Program-made: the position numbers and the translations under genes | Notes under the pieces: model-generated | What the model was told of the DNA's origin: nothing | Seen by the model: the letters and a program-made list of their open reading frames with translations, nothing else | Database searches by the model: none | Shown: piece after piece, positions 1 to 7,521 of the stretch | Layout: each line of letters starts with the position of its first letter | Position numbering within the stretch: position 1 is the first letter of the stretch | Source: JAYOFM01 sp038117225 | GTDB lineage: Bacteria; Pseudomonadota; Alphaproteobacteria; Rhodospirillales; Casp-alpha2 | Direction: 5' to 3' | DNA: 20,298 nucleotides | Assembly (NCBI GenBank): GCA_038117225.1 | Contig: JAYOFM010000070.1 | Coordinates: 1 to 20,298, forward strand

Positions 1-1188
1 CGGCGCGAGGACGGTCAGATCGGTACCCGCAATTACATCGGCATCGTCACCTCGGTGAACTGTTCGGCCACGGTGGCACGCCACATCGCGCGGGAAATTG
101 AAAAGCGCGGCATCCTGGACGACTACCCCAACGTCGACGGCATCGTCCCCATCGTGCACGGCGCCGGTTGCTGCACTGCCACCGACGACGAGGGATTCCG
201 CATGCTGCAACGAACCGTGTGGGGCCACGCCCGGCACGCCAACTTCGCGTCCATGTTGATGCTCGGTCTCGGCTGCGAGGCCAATCAGATTCCATTCATG
301 CTCGAGGTCATGGGCAAGCCGTCGGAAGAAACCTTCCACTACATGACCATCCAGGCCGAAGGCGGCACGCGGAAGACAGTGGAGCAGGCGGTATCCTGGT
401 TCGAAAGTATCCTACCGCGCGCCAACGCCATGGCGCGGGAGACCGCGCCGGCGTCGGAATTGACGGTGGCGCTGCAATGCGGCGGCTCGGACGGCTATTC
501 CGGCATCACCGCCAACCCGGCGCTGGGCATTGCCGTCGATACGCTGGTGCGCCACGGTGGTTCCGGCGTGCTGGCGGAAACGCCGGAGGTCTACGGCGCC
601 GAACATCTTCTGACCCGGCGCGCGGTATCGCGCGAGGTCGGCGAGAAGCTGATCGAGCGCATTCATTGGTGGGAAGACTACGCGGCCAAGAACAACAGCT
701 CCATGAACAACAACCCGACGCCGGGCAACAAGGCCGGCGGGTTGACGACGATCCTAGAAAAATCCCTCGGCGCCGTCGCCAAGGGCGGCTCGACCAATCT
801 GGTCGGCGTCTACAAGTACGCCGAACCGATCACCACCAAGGGCTTCGCCTTCATGGACAGCCCCGGCTACGACCCGTGCTCGATCACCGGCGAGGTGGCG
901 TCCGGCTGCAATCTGGTGTGTTTCACCACCGGCCGCGGCAGCGTCTATGGCAACAAGCCGGTGCCGTCCATGAAGCTGGCCACCAACACCCCCATGTACG
1001 ATCACATGGCGGAAGACATGGACATCAACTGCGGCACCGTCATCGACGGCACCGAAACCCTGGAACAGGTCGGCCAGCGCATCTTCGAGCGCATGCTGGA
1101 GGTCGCCTCCGGGTCCAAGACTAAATCCGAGGAACTGGGGTTCGGCGACTCCGAGTTCGTGCCTTGGCAGGTCGGCGCGCAGATGTAA
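1..1188 (+). CDS. Altronate/galactarate dehydratase-family hydro-lyase (UxaA/GarD family), 5'-truncated by window edge
   Basis: The frame is open from base 1, so the start lies outside the window; 395 residues are visible. The first residues read DGQIGTRNYIGIVTSVNCSA, the opening of the large catalytic domain of UxaA and GarD, which normally follows a small N-terminal SAF-like domain of roughly 100 residues. Family motifs further on include HGAGCCT, LQCGGSDGYSGITANPALG, GNKAGGLTTI and FTTGRGSVYGN. Known members remove water (or sulfite, in SuyB) from sugar acids or sulfolactate using a metal ion in the cytoplasm. The C-terminal end (GFGDSEFVPWQ) looks complete. The next gene starts 21 bases downstream, so co-transcription is likely. 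Family membership is certain. The substrate is not: altronate, galactarate, sulfolactate and others are all possible, so no gene symbol is given. Confidence 0.9.
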   Translation, partial: RREDGQIGTRNYIGIVTSVNCSATVARHIAREIEKRGILDDYPNVDGIVPIVHGAGCCTATDDEGFRMLQRTVWGHARHANFASMLMLGLGCEANQIPFMLEVMGKPSEETFHYMTIQAEGGTRKTVEQAVSWFESILPRANAMARETAPASELTVALQCGGSDGYSGITANPALGIAVDTLVRHGGSGVLAETPEVYGAEHLLTRRAVSREVGEKLIERIHWWEDYAAKNNSSMNNNPTPGNKAGGLTTILEKSLGAVAKGGSTNLVGVYKYAEPITTKGFAFMDSPGYDPCSITGEVASGCNLVCFTTGRGSVYGNKPVPSMKLATNTPMYDHMAEDMDINCGTVIDGTETLEQVGQRIFERMLEVASGSKTKSEELGFGDSEFVPWQVGAQM

Positions 1189-1209
1189 CGTCGTCCCCGG
1201 CGGATTTTC

Positions 1210-2472
1210 ATGATGGGCAAGACCATTAGCGAGAAGATTTTATCCGCCAAGTCCGGCGTGGACGCGCACGCCGGTGATCTGGTGGTGGCGGCGGTCGATT
1301 GCGTGCTTGGCACCGATGCGTCCGGGCCGATGGCCATCGACTATTTCACGCGAATGGGCGGGGAGCGTTTGTTCGATCCGGCCCGTGTCGTCTTCGCCCT
1401 CGATCATTACGCGCCGGCACCGACGCCGGCCTCCGCCGCGCTGCTCGACGTCACGCGCGATTTCGTCCGCCGCCACGGTGCGGTGCTGTATGAGGTCGGT
1501 GATGGCATCGGCCATCAGTTGATCGTCGAACGGGGACATGCCCGGCCGGGAGACCTGGTGGTCGGCGCCGACAGCCATGCCGTCACCTATGGTGCGCTCA
1601 ATGCATTCGCCACCGGCATTGGGTCGTCCGATCTGGCGGCGGCGATGATCTCCGGACGCATCTGGCTGCGGGTACCGGAAAGCATCAACGTGGTGCTGTT
1701 GGGGGCGCTGATGCCCGGCGTCTACCCCAAGGATATCGCGCTGGCCTTGTGCGGACGCCTCGGCGCCGACGGGGCGGCCTACAAGGCGCTCGAATTCACC
1801 GGTGACGGGGTTGCAGGCCTGCAGTTGGAAGACCGGCTGGTGGTCGCCAACATGGCGGTCGAGATGGGTGCCAAGAACGGCATCTTCGCGGCGGATGCGG
1901 AAACCGACGCCTATCTCGCCGGACGCAACAATGCCCCTTTCATCGCCGTCACCGCCGATGCCGGCGCGACCTATGCCGACGAGGTGGCGCTCGACCTGTC
2001 CGCCCTGCCGCCGCAGGTTGCGCGGCCGCATCTGGTCGATAACGTGGTCGCCATCGAGGCGGCGGCGGGTGAGACGGTCGACATGGTTTACCTCGGCACC
2101 TGCACCGGCGGCCGGGCGCGGGATTTTCACCAGGCGCTGGCGGTGCTAGAGGCCGGCGGCGGCCCGGCCGAGGGCGTGCGCGTCATCGTCACCCCGGCTT
2201 CAAGCGAGATCGAACGGGAACTCAGCGACGACGGCACCCTGGCCGCGTTCGCCGCCATGGGCGCCATCGTGCAGATGCCGGGCTGCGGGGCATGCTGCGG
2301 GTCATGCGGTGTCACCGTGGGTGATGGCGAGCGGGTGATATCCACCGCCAACCGCAACTTCAAGGGCCGCATGGGCAATCCGGCGGCGAAAATCTGGCTG
2401 GCCTCGCCGGCGACCTGTGCCGCCAGCGCGCTCAGCGGCCGTATTGCCGATCCGCGGGAGATTGTCACATGA
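1210..2472 (+). CDS. Aconitase/3-isopropylmalate dehydratase-family hydro-lyase, large subunit (LeuC/HacA-like)
   Basis: This 420-residue protein has the length of the two-subunit archaeal/bacterial type II LeuC-HacA class. Visible motifs are GADSHAVTYGALNAFATGIGSSD, the EFTGDGV and NMAVEMGAKNGIF segments, and three cysteines expected to hold the 4Fe-4S cluster: Cys298 in GTCTGGR and Cys359/Cys362 in PGCGACCG. In most relatives the first cysteine motif reads CTN; here it is CTG, so the usual Asn is Gly300. Two further cysteines, 363 and 366, sit next to the CxxC pair. The start may be either of two adjacent ATG codons (1210 or 1213). The stop overlaps the small-subunit start by four bases (ATGA), which indicates translational coupling and a 1:1 complex. 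Position next to a UxaA homologue and an aminotransferase argues for catabolism, not leucine synthesis. Confidence 0.9.
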   Translation: MMGKTISEKILSAKSGVDAHAGDLVVAAVDCVLGTDASGPMAIDYFTRMGGERLFDPARVVFALDHYAPAPTPASAALLDVTRDFVRRHGAVLYEVGDGIGHQLIVERGHARPGDLVVGADSHAVTYGALNAFATGIGSSDLAAAMISGRIWLRVPESINVVLLGALMPGVYPKDIALALCGRLGADGAAYKALEFTGDGVAGLQLEDRLVVANMAVEMGAKNGIFAADAETDAYLAGRNNAPFIAVTADAGATYADEVALDLSALPPQVARPHLVDNVVAIEAAAGETVDMVYLGTCTGGRARDFHQALAVLEAGGGPAEGVRVIVTPASSEIERELSDDGTLAAFAAMGAIVQMPGCGACCGSCGVTVGDGERVISTANRNFKGRMGNPAAKIWLASPATCAASALSGRIADPREIVT

Positions 2473-2999
2473 ACGCCACGGTGATTCGCGGTCGGGCGCG
2501 GCGGCTCGGGGATGACATCGACACCGACACCATCATCCAGTCGCGGCGCAAGCGCGAGACCCTCGATTCCGAAGCGTTGAGCCAGTACCTGCTGGAAACC
2601 CATGATCCGGCGTTCGCCGCCTCGGTCGAACCGGGCGACATCCTGGTCGCCGGCAAGAACTTCGGCTGCGGTTCGGCCATGGAGGTGGCGGCGACGGTGG
2701 TGCTCGGCGCCGGCATCCGCGCGGTGGTGGCGCGCAGCTTCTCGCGCACCTATTTCCGCAATGCCATCAACAATGGTCTGCTGCCGGTGACCTGCGACAC
2801 CGCCGGCATCAACGAAGGCGACGACATCGAAATCGTCCTGGACGATCCTGTTCGCGTGCGTATGGTGTCCGCCGATGAAAACCGCGCCGCCGCGCCGCTG
2901 CCACCGATCATGCTGGCAATCCTGCACGCCGGTGGCCTGGTTCCCTATTTTCGCGCTCACGGCGATTTCGTGCTGCCACGTAACGGAGATACTCCATGA
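2469..2999 (+). CDS. Aconitase/3-isopropylmalate dehydratase-family hydro-lyase, small subunit (LeuD-like) with altered substrate residues
   Basis: This 176-residue swivel-domain subunit pairs with the preceding large subunit. The family hallmarks GDDIDTDTII (residues 14-23), the NFGCGS loop (64-69) and AVVARSFSRTYFRNAINNGLLPV are all present. Two normally conserved substrate-reading elements differ. The usual G-SSRE-H/Q sequence is GSAMEV: the catalytic Ser (Ser69) is kept, but the next Ser is Ala70 and the carboxylate-binding Arg is Met71. The specificity loop, YLxx in leucine and homoaconitate enzymes, is replaced by a basic stretch (S25-R-R-K-R29). I infer a hydro-lyase or isomerase with a substrate other than isopropylmalate. 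It overlaps both neighbours by ATGA, so three genes are translationally chained. Confidence 0.88.
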   Translation: MNATVIRGRARRLGDDIDTDTIIQSRRKRETLDSEALSQYLLETHDPAFAASVEPGDILVAGKNFGCGSAMEVAATVVLGAGIRAVVARSFSRTYFRNAINNGLLPVTCDTAGINEGDDIEIVLDDPVRVRMVSADENRAAAPLPPIMLAILHAGGLVPYFRAHGDFVLPRNGDTP

Positions 3000-4198
3000 C
3001 CCTGCTCGCTTCCCGCGTCGACCGCATCCAGCCGTCCGCCAGTTCCATGGCCACCCAGAAGGCCCGCGAGCTGCGCGCGGAAGGCAAGGACATCATCGCG
3101 TTGACCCAGGGCGAGCCGGATTTCGATACCGCGCCGTTCGTCGTCGAGGCCGCGCACGAGGCCATGCGGCGGGGTGAAACCCGCTATACCTTCGTTGGCG
3201 GCACGCCGGAACTGAAGCGGGCGATCCGCGACAAGTTCAAGCGCGATAATGGCCTCGATTACGGCGACGATGAGATCATCGCGTCGAACGGCGGCAAGCA
3301 GGTCATCTACGGTGCCGTCATGGCCACGGTCGAGGCCGGTGACGAGGTGCTAATCCCGACGCCCTACTGGGTGTCCTATCCGGACATGGTGAAATTCGCT
3401 GGTGGCGTCCCGGTATTCCTGGAAGGTCGCGCCGACAACGGATTCCGTATCAGCGGTGAACAGCTCGAAGCGGCGATCACGCCGCGGACCAAGTGGCTGT
3501 TCCTCAACGCGCCGAACAATCCGTCGGGCGCCGCCTATGACTTCGACGACATGAAGTCGCTGACCGACGTGCTGGTGCGCCACCCGCATGTCCATGTGAT
3601 GACCGACGACATGTACGAACACATCCTGTTCGACGGTCACCGGTTCTGCACGCCGGCCCAGGTGGAGCCGGCGTTGAAGGATCGCACGCTGACCGTCAAC
3701 GGGGTGTCCAAGGCCTATGCCATGACCGGCTGGCGCATCGGCTATGCCGGCGGTCCGGCGCCGCTGATCAAGGCCATGAACAAGCTGCAAAGCCAATCGA
3801 CCGGCAATCCGTCGGCGGTCAGTCAGGCGGCGGCGGTGGCGGCGTTGAACGGGCCGCACGATTACGTCAAGGAACGCTCGGACCGTTTCCAGGAACGCCG
3901 CGATCTCGTGGTCAGCATGCTAAATCAGGCCAACGGCATCGAGTGTCCGCGTCCCGATGGCGCGTTCTACGTGTTTCCCAGCTGCGCCGGCTTGATCGGC
4001 AAGAAGACACCGGACGGCAAGACCATCGAAAGCGATCTCGACGTGGCGCTGTATTTCCTCGAAAGCGTCGGCGTCGCCCTGGTGCATGGCGCGGCCTACG
4101 GCATGTCGCCGCACTTCCGCATTTCCTTCGCTAGTTCGGACGAGCTCCTGACCGAGGCATGCCAGCGTATTCAGACGGCGTGCGCCAAGCTGACCTAG
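2996..4198 (+). CDS. Class I/II pyridoxal-phosphate aminotransferase (AspC-like, subgroup I-beta)
   Basis: This 400-residue cytoplasmic fold-type I aminotransferase is full length for the family. Residues characteristic of the group are the N-terminal QGEPDFDT motif, the NGGKQVIY cofactor-phosphate segment, PTPYWVSYPDM, the NAPNNPSG loop, the PLP Schiff-base lysine Lys239 in VSKAYAMTGWRIGYA, and a C-terminal Arg in FRISFASS that normally binds the substrate alpha-carboxylate. Aspartate, prephenate and related amino donors are typical for this subgroup, but substrate cannot be read from the sequence. The ATG overlaps the stop of the small hydro-lyase subunit (ATGA), placing it last in the operon. 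I infer that it transaminates an amino-acid substrate into the pathway, or a keto-acid product out of it. Confidence 0.92.
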   Translation: MTLLASRVDRIQPSASSMATQKARELRAEGKDIIALTQGEPDFDTAPFVVEAAHEAMRRGETRYTFVGGTPELKRAIRDKFKRDNGLDYGDDEIIASNGGKQVIYGAVMATVEAGDEVLIPTPYWVSYPDMVKFAGGVPVFLEGRADNGFRISGEQLEAAITPRTKWLFLNAPNNPSGAAYDFDDMKSLTDVLVRHPHVHVMTDDMYEHILFDGHRFCTPAQVEPALKDRTLTVNGVSKAYAMTGWRIGYAGGPAPLIKAMNKLQSQSTGNPSAVSQAAAVAALNGPHDYVKERSDRFQERRDLVVSMLNQANGIECPRPDGAFYVFPSCAGLIGKKTPDGKTIESDLDVALYFLESVGVALVHGAAYGMSPHFRISFASSDELLTEACQRIQTACAKLT

Positions 4199-4283
4199 GT
4201 CAAGAGGCGGTCGACAAAACGGCGTGCAAGGCACAAAGTAGGGCACGAAATTTTACCGGGGAAGTAGCGAAAAAACGCCCTCT

Positions 4284-5681
4284 ATGTCCGAAGCGCGCCA
4301 CGCCACTATTGTCATGGTCGAAGACGATCCGCCACTGGCGGAGGTCTATAAGGCCTATCTGGCGCCTCATCCGTTCGACGTGGTGCATTTCGATACCGGA
4401 GGCGCGGCCATCGGCTACCTCGCGGACCACGTGCCTGACGCGGTGATCCTTGATCTGCGTCTGCCGGACATGAACGGCATGGAAATCCTCAAGAAAGTAC
4501 GGAATTTGCAGATGCCCGTGCCGGTCATCGTCATCACGGCGCACGGTTCGGTGAATATCGCGGTCGAGGCCATGCGGCTGGGCGCCGCCGATTTTCTGCT
4601 CAAGCCGTTTACCGGTGAGCGGCTGACGACCACTCTGCGGCTAGCGCTGGAACGTCAGCAACTGACCCAGATCGTCGCCGATCTGAAGAACGATTTTGAT
4701 CGCCATGCCTATGCCGGTTTCATCGGCTCGTCGCTCGCCATGCAGCGGGTCTATCGCATCATCGACAGCGCCGCGCCGTCCAAGGCGACGGTGCTCGTGA
4801 CCGGTGAATCGGGCACCGGCAAGGAAGTCTGCGCCCTCGCCATCCACGAAAAAAGCCCGCGCCGGGACAAGCCGTTCATCGCGCTCAATTGCGGTGCTAT
4901 TCCCGGCGAATTGATGGAAAGCGAGATTTTCGGCCACGTGAAGGGCGCCTTCACCGGTGCCCACGCGGACCGGATCGGCGCTGCCGCCTCGGCCGACGGC
5001 GGCACCCTGTTTCTCGACGAAATCTGCGAGATGGACATGGCGCTGCAGGTCAAGCTGCTGCGCTTCGTGCAATCGGGCACATTTCAGCGCGTCGGCAGCA
5101 CGGAAACCCGCAAGGTCGATGTGCGGTTCGTTTGCGCCAGCAACAAGGAACCGTGGGCGGAGGTGGAGGCCGGACGTTTCCGCGAGGATCTGTATTTCCG
5201 CCTCAACGTGATCCCGTTGGAAATGCCACCGTTGCGAGACCGCGACGCCGACGTGCTGGAACTGGCAAAGCACTTCCTGTTGGAATATGCGGCCGAGGAG
5301 GGCCGGGGCTTCGCCGGCTTCGATGAAGACGCGCAACGGGCTATCGTCGACCACACGTGGCCCGGTAACGTGCGCCAGCTTCAAAACGTCATCCGCAACG
5401 CCGTCGTGCTGCACGACGGGCCGGCGATCAGCGTCGACATGCTACCGGATCTGCCCGTGTCCAATGCGCAGAAATCCGGCGAGCCCGCTGTCTCGGCATC
5501 GGCGCCGCCGCCGGCGGGACCCGAGGGCATCCGTCCGATGTGGCGGGTGGAGCGCGCCGCCATCCAGGACGCCATCACCGCCTGCGACGGCAACGTACCG
5601 CGCGCCGCGGTGCTGTTGGAGCTCAGTCCGTCGACCGTCTACCGGCGCCTGCGTGAATGGGAAGACGCGGGCCCGGATTAG
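4284..5681 (+). CDS. Sigma54-dependent response regulator, NtrC family
   Basis: This 465-residue protein has the three-part NtrC layout. An N-terminal receiver (about 5-120) has phospho-acceptor Asp57 in LDLRLPD and Lys108 in LKPF. A central AAA+ domain (about 145-370) has Walker A GESGTGKE (174-181), the sigma54-contacting GAFTGA loop (221-226), Walker B LFLDE (Asp245-Glu246) and the downstream FREDLYFRLNVIPLEMPPLRDR region. A Fis-type helix-turn-helix lies at the C-terminus (about 420-460, ending ELSPSTVYRRLREW). It should bind an enhancer and activate sigma54 promoters when phosphorylated. All active residues are intact. No histidine kinase gene adjoins it, so it is an orphan locally. The Shine-Dalgarno sequence is weak, a GGGGAAG about 17 bases upstream. 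Its targets are unknown. Confidence 0.95.
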   Translation: MSEARHATIVMVEDDPPLAEVYKAYLAPHPFDVVHFDTGGAAIGYLADHVPDAVILDLRLPDMNGMEILKKVRNLQMPVPVIVITAHGSVNIAVEAMRLGAADFLLKPFTGERLTTTLRLALERQQLTQIVADLKNDFDRHAYAGFIGSSLAMQRVYRIIDSAAPSKATVLVTGESGTGKEVCALAIHEKSPRRDKPFIALNCGAIPGELMESEIFGHVKGAFTGAHADRIGAAASADGGTLFLDEICEMDMALQVKLLRFVQSGTFQRVGSTETRKVDVRFVCASNKEPWAEVEAGRFREDLYFRLNVIPLEMPPLRDRDADVLELAKHFLLEYAAEEGRGFAGFDEDAQRAIVDHTWPGNVRQLQNVIRNAVVLHDGPAISVDMLPDLPVSNAQKSGEPAVSASAPPPAGPEGIRPMWRVERAAIQDAITACDGNVPRAAVLLELSPSTVYRRLREWEDAGPD

Positions 5682-5748
5682 GCGCGATGCTCTAGCCTCT
5701 TGCATCTGAACACGAACGCGCTAAATTCTTCGTTGTTCCAGTGATTTC

Positions 5749-5763
5749 AAGGGCTAGGCCCTT
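5749..5763 (+). terminator. Short inverted repeat AAGGGC-TAG-GCCCTT, possible terminator or leader hairpin
   Basis: A perfect six-base inverted repeat surrounds a three-base loop, followed by a pyrimidine-rich CTTC. It lies about 70 bases after the sigma54 regulator and about 110 bases before the cold-shock gene. It could be a weak terminator or part of the cold-shock mRNA leader; there is no clear U-tract, so the role is open. Confidence 0.3.
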
Positions 5764-5872
5764 CTTCGGAAGCTTGACCATCCCCCTGAAGAATTGGAAG
5801 AACCCGCGCCGCTCACGCTTGGATAATGGCATTGGTGGCGTAGATATTACTCCCTGGATTTGGAGGGACAAC

Positions 5873-6082
5873 ATGGCCAAGGGCACCGTAAAGTGGTTCA
5901 ACGCACAGAAGGGGTACGGCTTCATCGAGCCGGAAGATGGCTCCGCCGACGCCTTCGTGCACATCTCAACCGTCGAACAGTCGGGCCTCTCGGGCCTCAA
6001 TGAAGGCCAGAAGGTCGAATTCGAGCTGGCGCCCGGCCGCAATGGCAAGATGGCGGCAAGCGAGCTCAGGATCGTCGACTGA
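5873..6082 (+). CDS. Cold-shock protein, CspA family
   Basis: This 69-residue single cold-shock domain is typical in length. The RNA-binding motifs RNP1 (KGYGFI) and RNP2 (DAFVHIS) are present, with the usual start MAKGTVKWFNAQ. The ATG at 5873 was chosen over longer in-frame alternatives because it gives the canonical N-terminus and is preceded by GGAGGG (5862-5867) five bases upstream. The protein binds single-stranded nucleic acid and acts as an RNA chaperone. The preceding 191 bases hold no other gene and could include a structured leader, as is common for csp genes. It is convergent with the esterase gene, only 24 bases away. Which physiological Csp it is (cold-induced or constitutive) cannot be told. 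Confidence 0.95.
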   Translation: MAKGTVKWFNAQKGYGFIEPEDGSADAFVHISTVEQSGLSGLNEGQKVEFELAPGRNGKMAASELRIVD

Positions 6083-6106
6083 CAATGGACGGGGCGGCGC
6101 CGTTAC

Positions 6107-6766
6107 TCAGTTCCGCCCGAGTAACTTTCGCACCGGCGCCAGCATGCGCTCGACGATGATTGCCACCCCGGCCGGGTTGGGATGGATGCCGTCGTCCTGA
6201 TTGAGGCTGGGGATCGCGGCGACCCCTTCGAGGAAGAACGGATAAAGCGCCGCGCCATGCTTGGCGGCCAGTTCGGGGAAGATCGCCTCGAATTCGGCGG
6301 CGTATTCACGCCCCAGATTGGGCGGCGCCTTCATGCCGGCGACCAGCACGGGCACGCCGCTCCTGTTGGTCTCGCGTAGGATGGCGTCCAGGTTGGCGCG
6401 CGTTTCAGCCGGGGCAATTCCGCGCAATCCATCATTGGCGCCAAGTTCAAGGATCATGGCATCGGGCTTTTCCGCCAGCGACCACGCCAGCCGTGCCCGG
6501 CCGCCCGCCGTGGTATCGCCGGAAACCCCGGCATTGATCACCCTGACGTCAAGCCCGCTCTCCCGCAGCGCCGCTTCCAGGCGGGTAGTGAATGAATTCG
6601 ATGCTTTCAGGCCATAGCCGGCGGTCAAGCTGTTGCCCAACGCCAGCAGCGTCATTTCCGCCGCCCGCGTCGGTTGAACGGTGGCGATCAGGCAGGCGAT
6701 CACGGCGACGGTATTGCAAATCCGCCGCCAAGCTCCATATCTGTTGTTGATGAGCGTCCGGCGCAT
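6107..6766 (-). CDS. tesA: Periplasmic SGNH/GDSL-type arylesterase or lysophospholipase (TesA-like)
   Basis: This 219-residue protein begins with a basic stretch and a hydrophobic segment (about 17-30) resembling a Sec signal peptide, with a likely cleavage near TRAA-E (36/37). The mature part follows the SGNH hydrolase blocks: block I GNSLTAGYG with nucleophile Ser46, block II Gly in NAGVSGDTT, block III GAND (Asn111) and block V DDGIHP with Asp192 and His195. The block I residue before the serine is Asn instead of the almost universal Asp (GNSL for GDSL). It is divergent from an ABC ATPase/permease pair homologous to YbbA/YbbP, the conserved partners of tesA in Proteobacteria, and this supports the gene name. 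Likely activity is acyl-ester or thioester hydrolysis in the periplasm. Confidence 0.9.
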   Translation of the reverse strand: MRRTLINNRYGAWRRICNTVAVIACLIATVQPTRAAEMTLLALGNSLTAGYGLKASNSFTTRLEAALRESGLDVRVINAGVSGDTTAGGRARLAWSLAEKPDAMILELGANDGLRGIAPAETRANLDAILRETNRSGVPVLVAGMKAPPNLGREYAAEFEAIFPELAAKHGAALYPFFLEGVAAIPSLNQDDGIHPNPAGVAIIVERMLAPVRKLLGRN

Positions 6767-6816
6767 TCCCCTTATGTAGCCTGAACTCTCCGAAGATCAA
6801 TGTGTGGGAGAATATT

Positions 6817-7521
6817 TTGGCTGACGACGCCATCCGGCTTGCAGACATCACGTTGACCCTGTCCAGCGATGCCGGCGCCGTCGAGGTGTTGCGGGGCATC
6901 AATCTCGCCGTGGCGCCGGGGGAAACCGTCGGCGTGGTCGGCCCGTCCGGATCCGGCAAGACTTCCATGCTAATGGTGATGGCGGGCCTGGAGCCGCCGA
7001 CGTCCGGCGGGCTGATGGTCGCCGGCCAAGACCTCACCGGGCTCGACGAGGACGGGCTGGCGCGATTCCGCCGTGACCACGTGGGCATTGTCTTTCAAAG
7101 CTTCCATTTGGTGCCGACCATGACGGCGCTGGAAAACGTCGCCATCCCGTTGGAGTTCGCCGGCGCCGGCGATGCCTTCGAACGGGCGGAGGCGGAGCTG
7201 GCCGCCGTCGGTCTCGCCGAGCGGGTCGCCCACTATCCGGGCCAGCTTTCAGGCGGCGAACGTCAGCGAGTGGCGCTGGCTCGCGCCTTCGTCGCCCAAC
7301 CGGCGATCCTGCTCGCCGATGAACCCACCGGCAGCCTCGACCAGGCCACCGGCGAGCGCGTTCTCGACATGATGTTCGAACTCAAGCGGCGGCGCGGCAC
7401 CACGTTGGTGTTGGTCACCCACGCACCGGAACTGGCCGAACGGTGCGGCCGTATCCTGCGCCTCGCCGATGGCTGCATTGTCTCCGATGACAAACGGATC
7501 GCGGACGCCGCCGATGACTGA
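6817..7521 (+). CDS. ybbA: ABC transporter ATP-binding protein, YbbA/LolD family
   Basis: This protein of about 234 residues has all ABC ATPase motifs: Walker A GPSGSGKT (42-49), Q-loop QSFH, signature LSGGERQR (144-151), Walker B ILLADEP with its catalytic Glu, the D-loop and the switch His in LVTHAPE. I prefer the TTG start at 6817, which yields MADDAIRL and has a GGGAG Shine-Dalgarno six bases upstream. A GTG at 6802 would add five residues. The ATPase class serves MacB/LolCDE/YbbAP complexes, which move substrates within or out of the membrane by mechanotransmission and not by classical import. It overlaps the permease gene by eight bases, so the two are one complex. The tesA-like gene is divergent, 50 bases away. 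Confidence 0.95.
   Translation: MADDAIRLADITLTLSSDAGAVEVLRGINLAVAPGETVGVVGPSGSGKTSMLMVMAGLEPPTSGGLMVAGQDLTGLDEDGLARFRRDHVGIVFQSFHLVPTMTALENVAIPLEFAGAGDAFERAEAELAAVGLAERVAHYPGQLSGGERQRVALARAFVAQPAILLADEPTGSLDQATGERVLDMMFELKRRRGTTLVLVTHAPELAERCGRILRLADGCIVSDDKRIADAADD

Noticed and set aside
1240..2130. Long minus-strand open frame (296 codons) opposite the large hydro-lyase subunit
   Set aside because: Antisense shadow of a clear gene; the peptide is Arg/His-rich with no domain, as expected from high-GC codon bias.
4199..4283. Possible sigma54 -24/-12 promoter around the GGCAC sequences before the response regulator
   Set aside because: GGCAC is present but no TTGC element lies at the required spacing.
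5774..5850. Promoter candidates (TTGACC; TTGGAT with GATATT) before the cold-shock gene
   Set aside because: No pair has both an acceptable spacing and acceptable hexamers.
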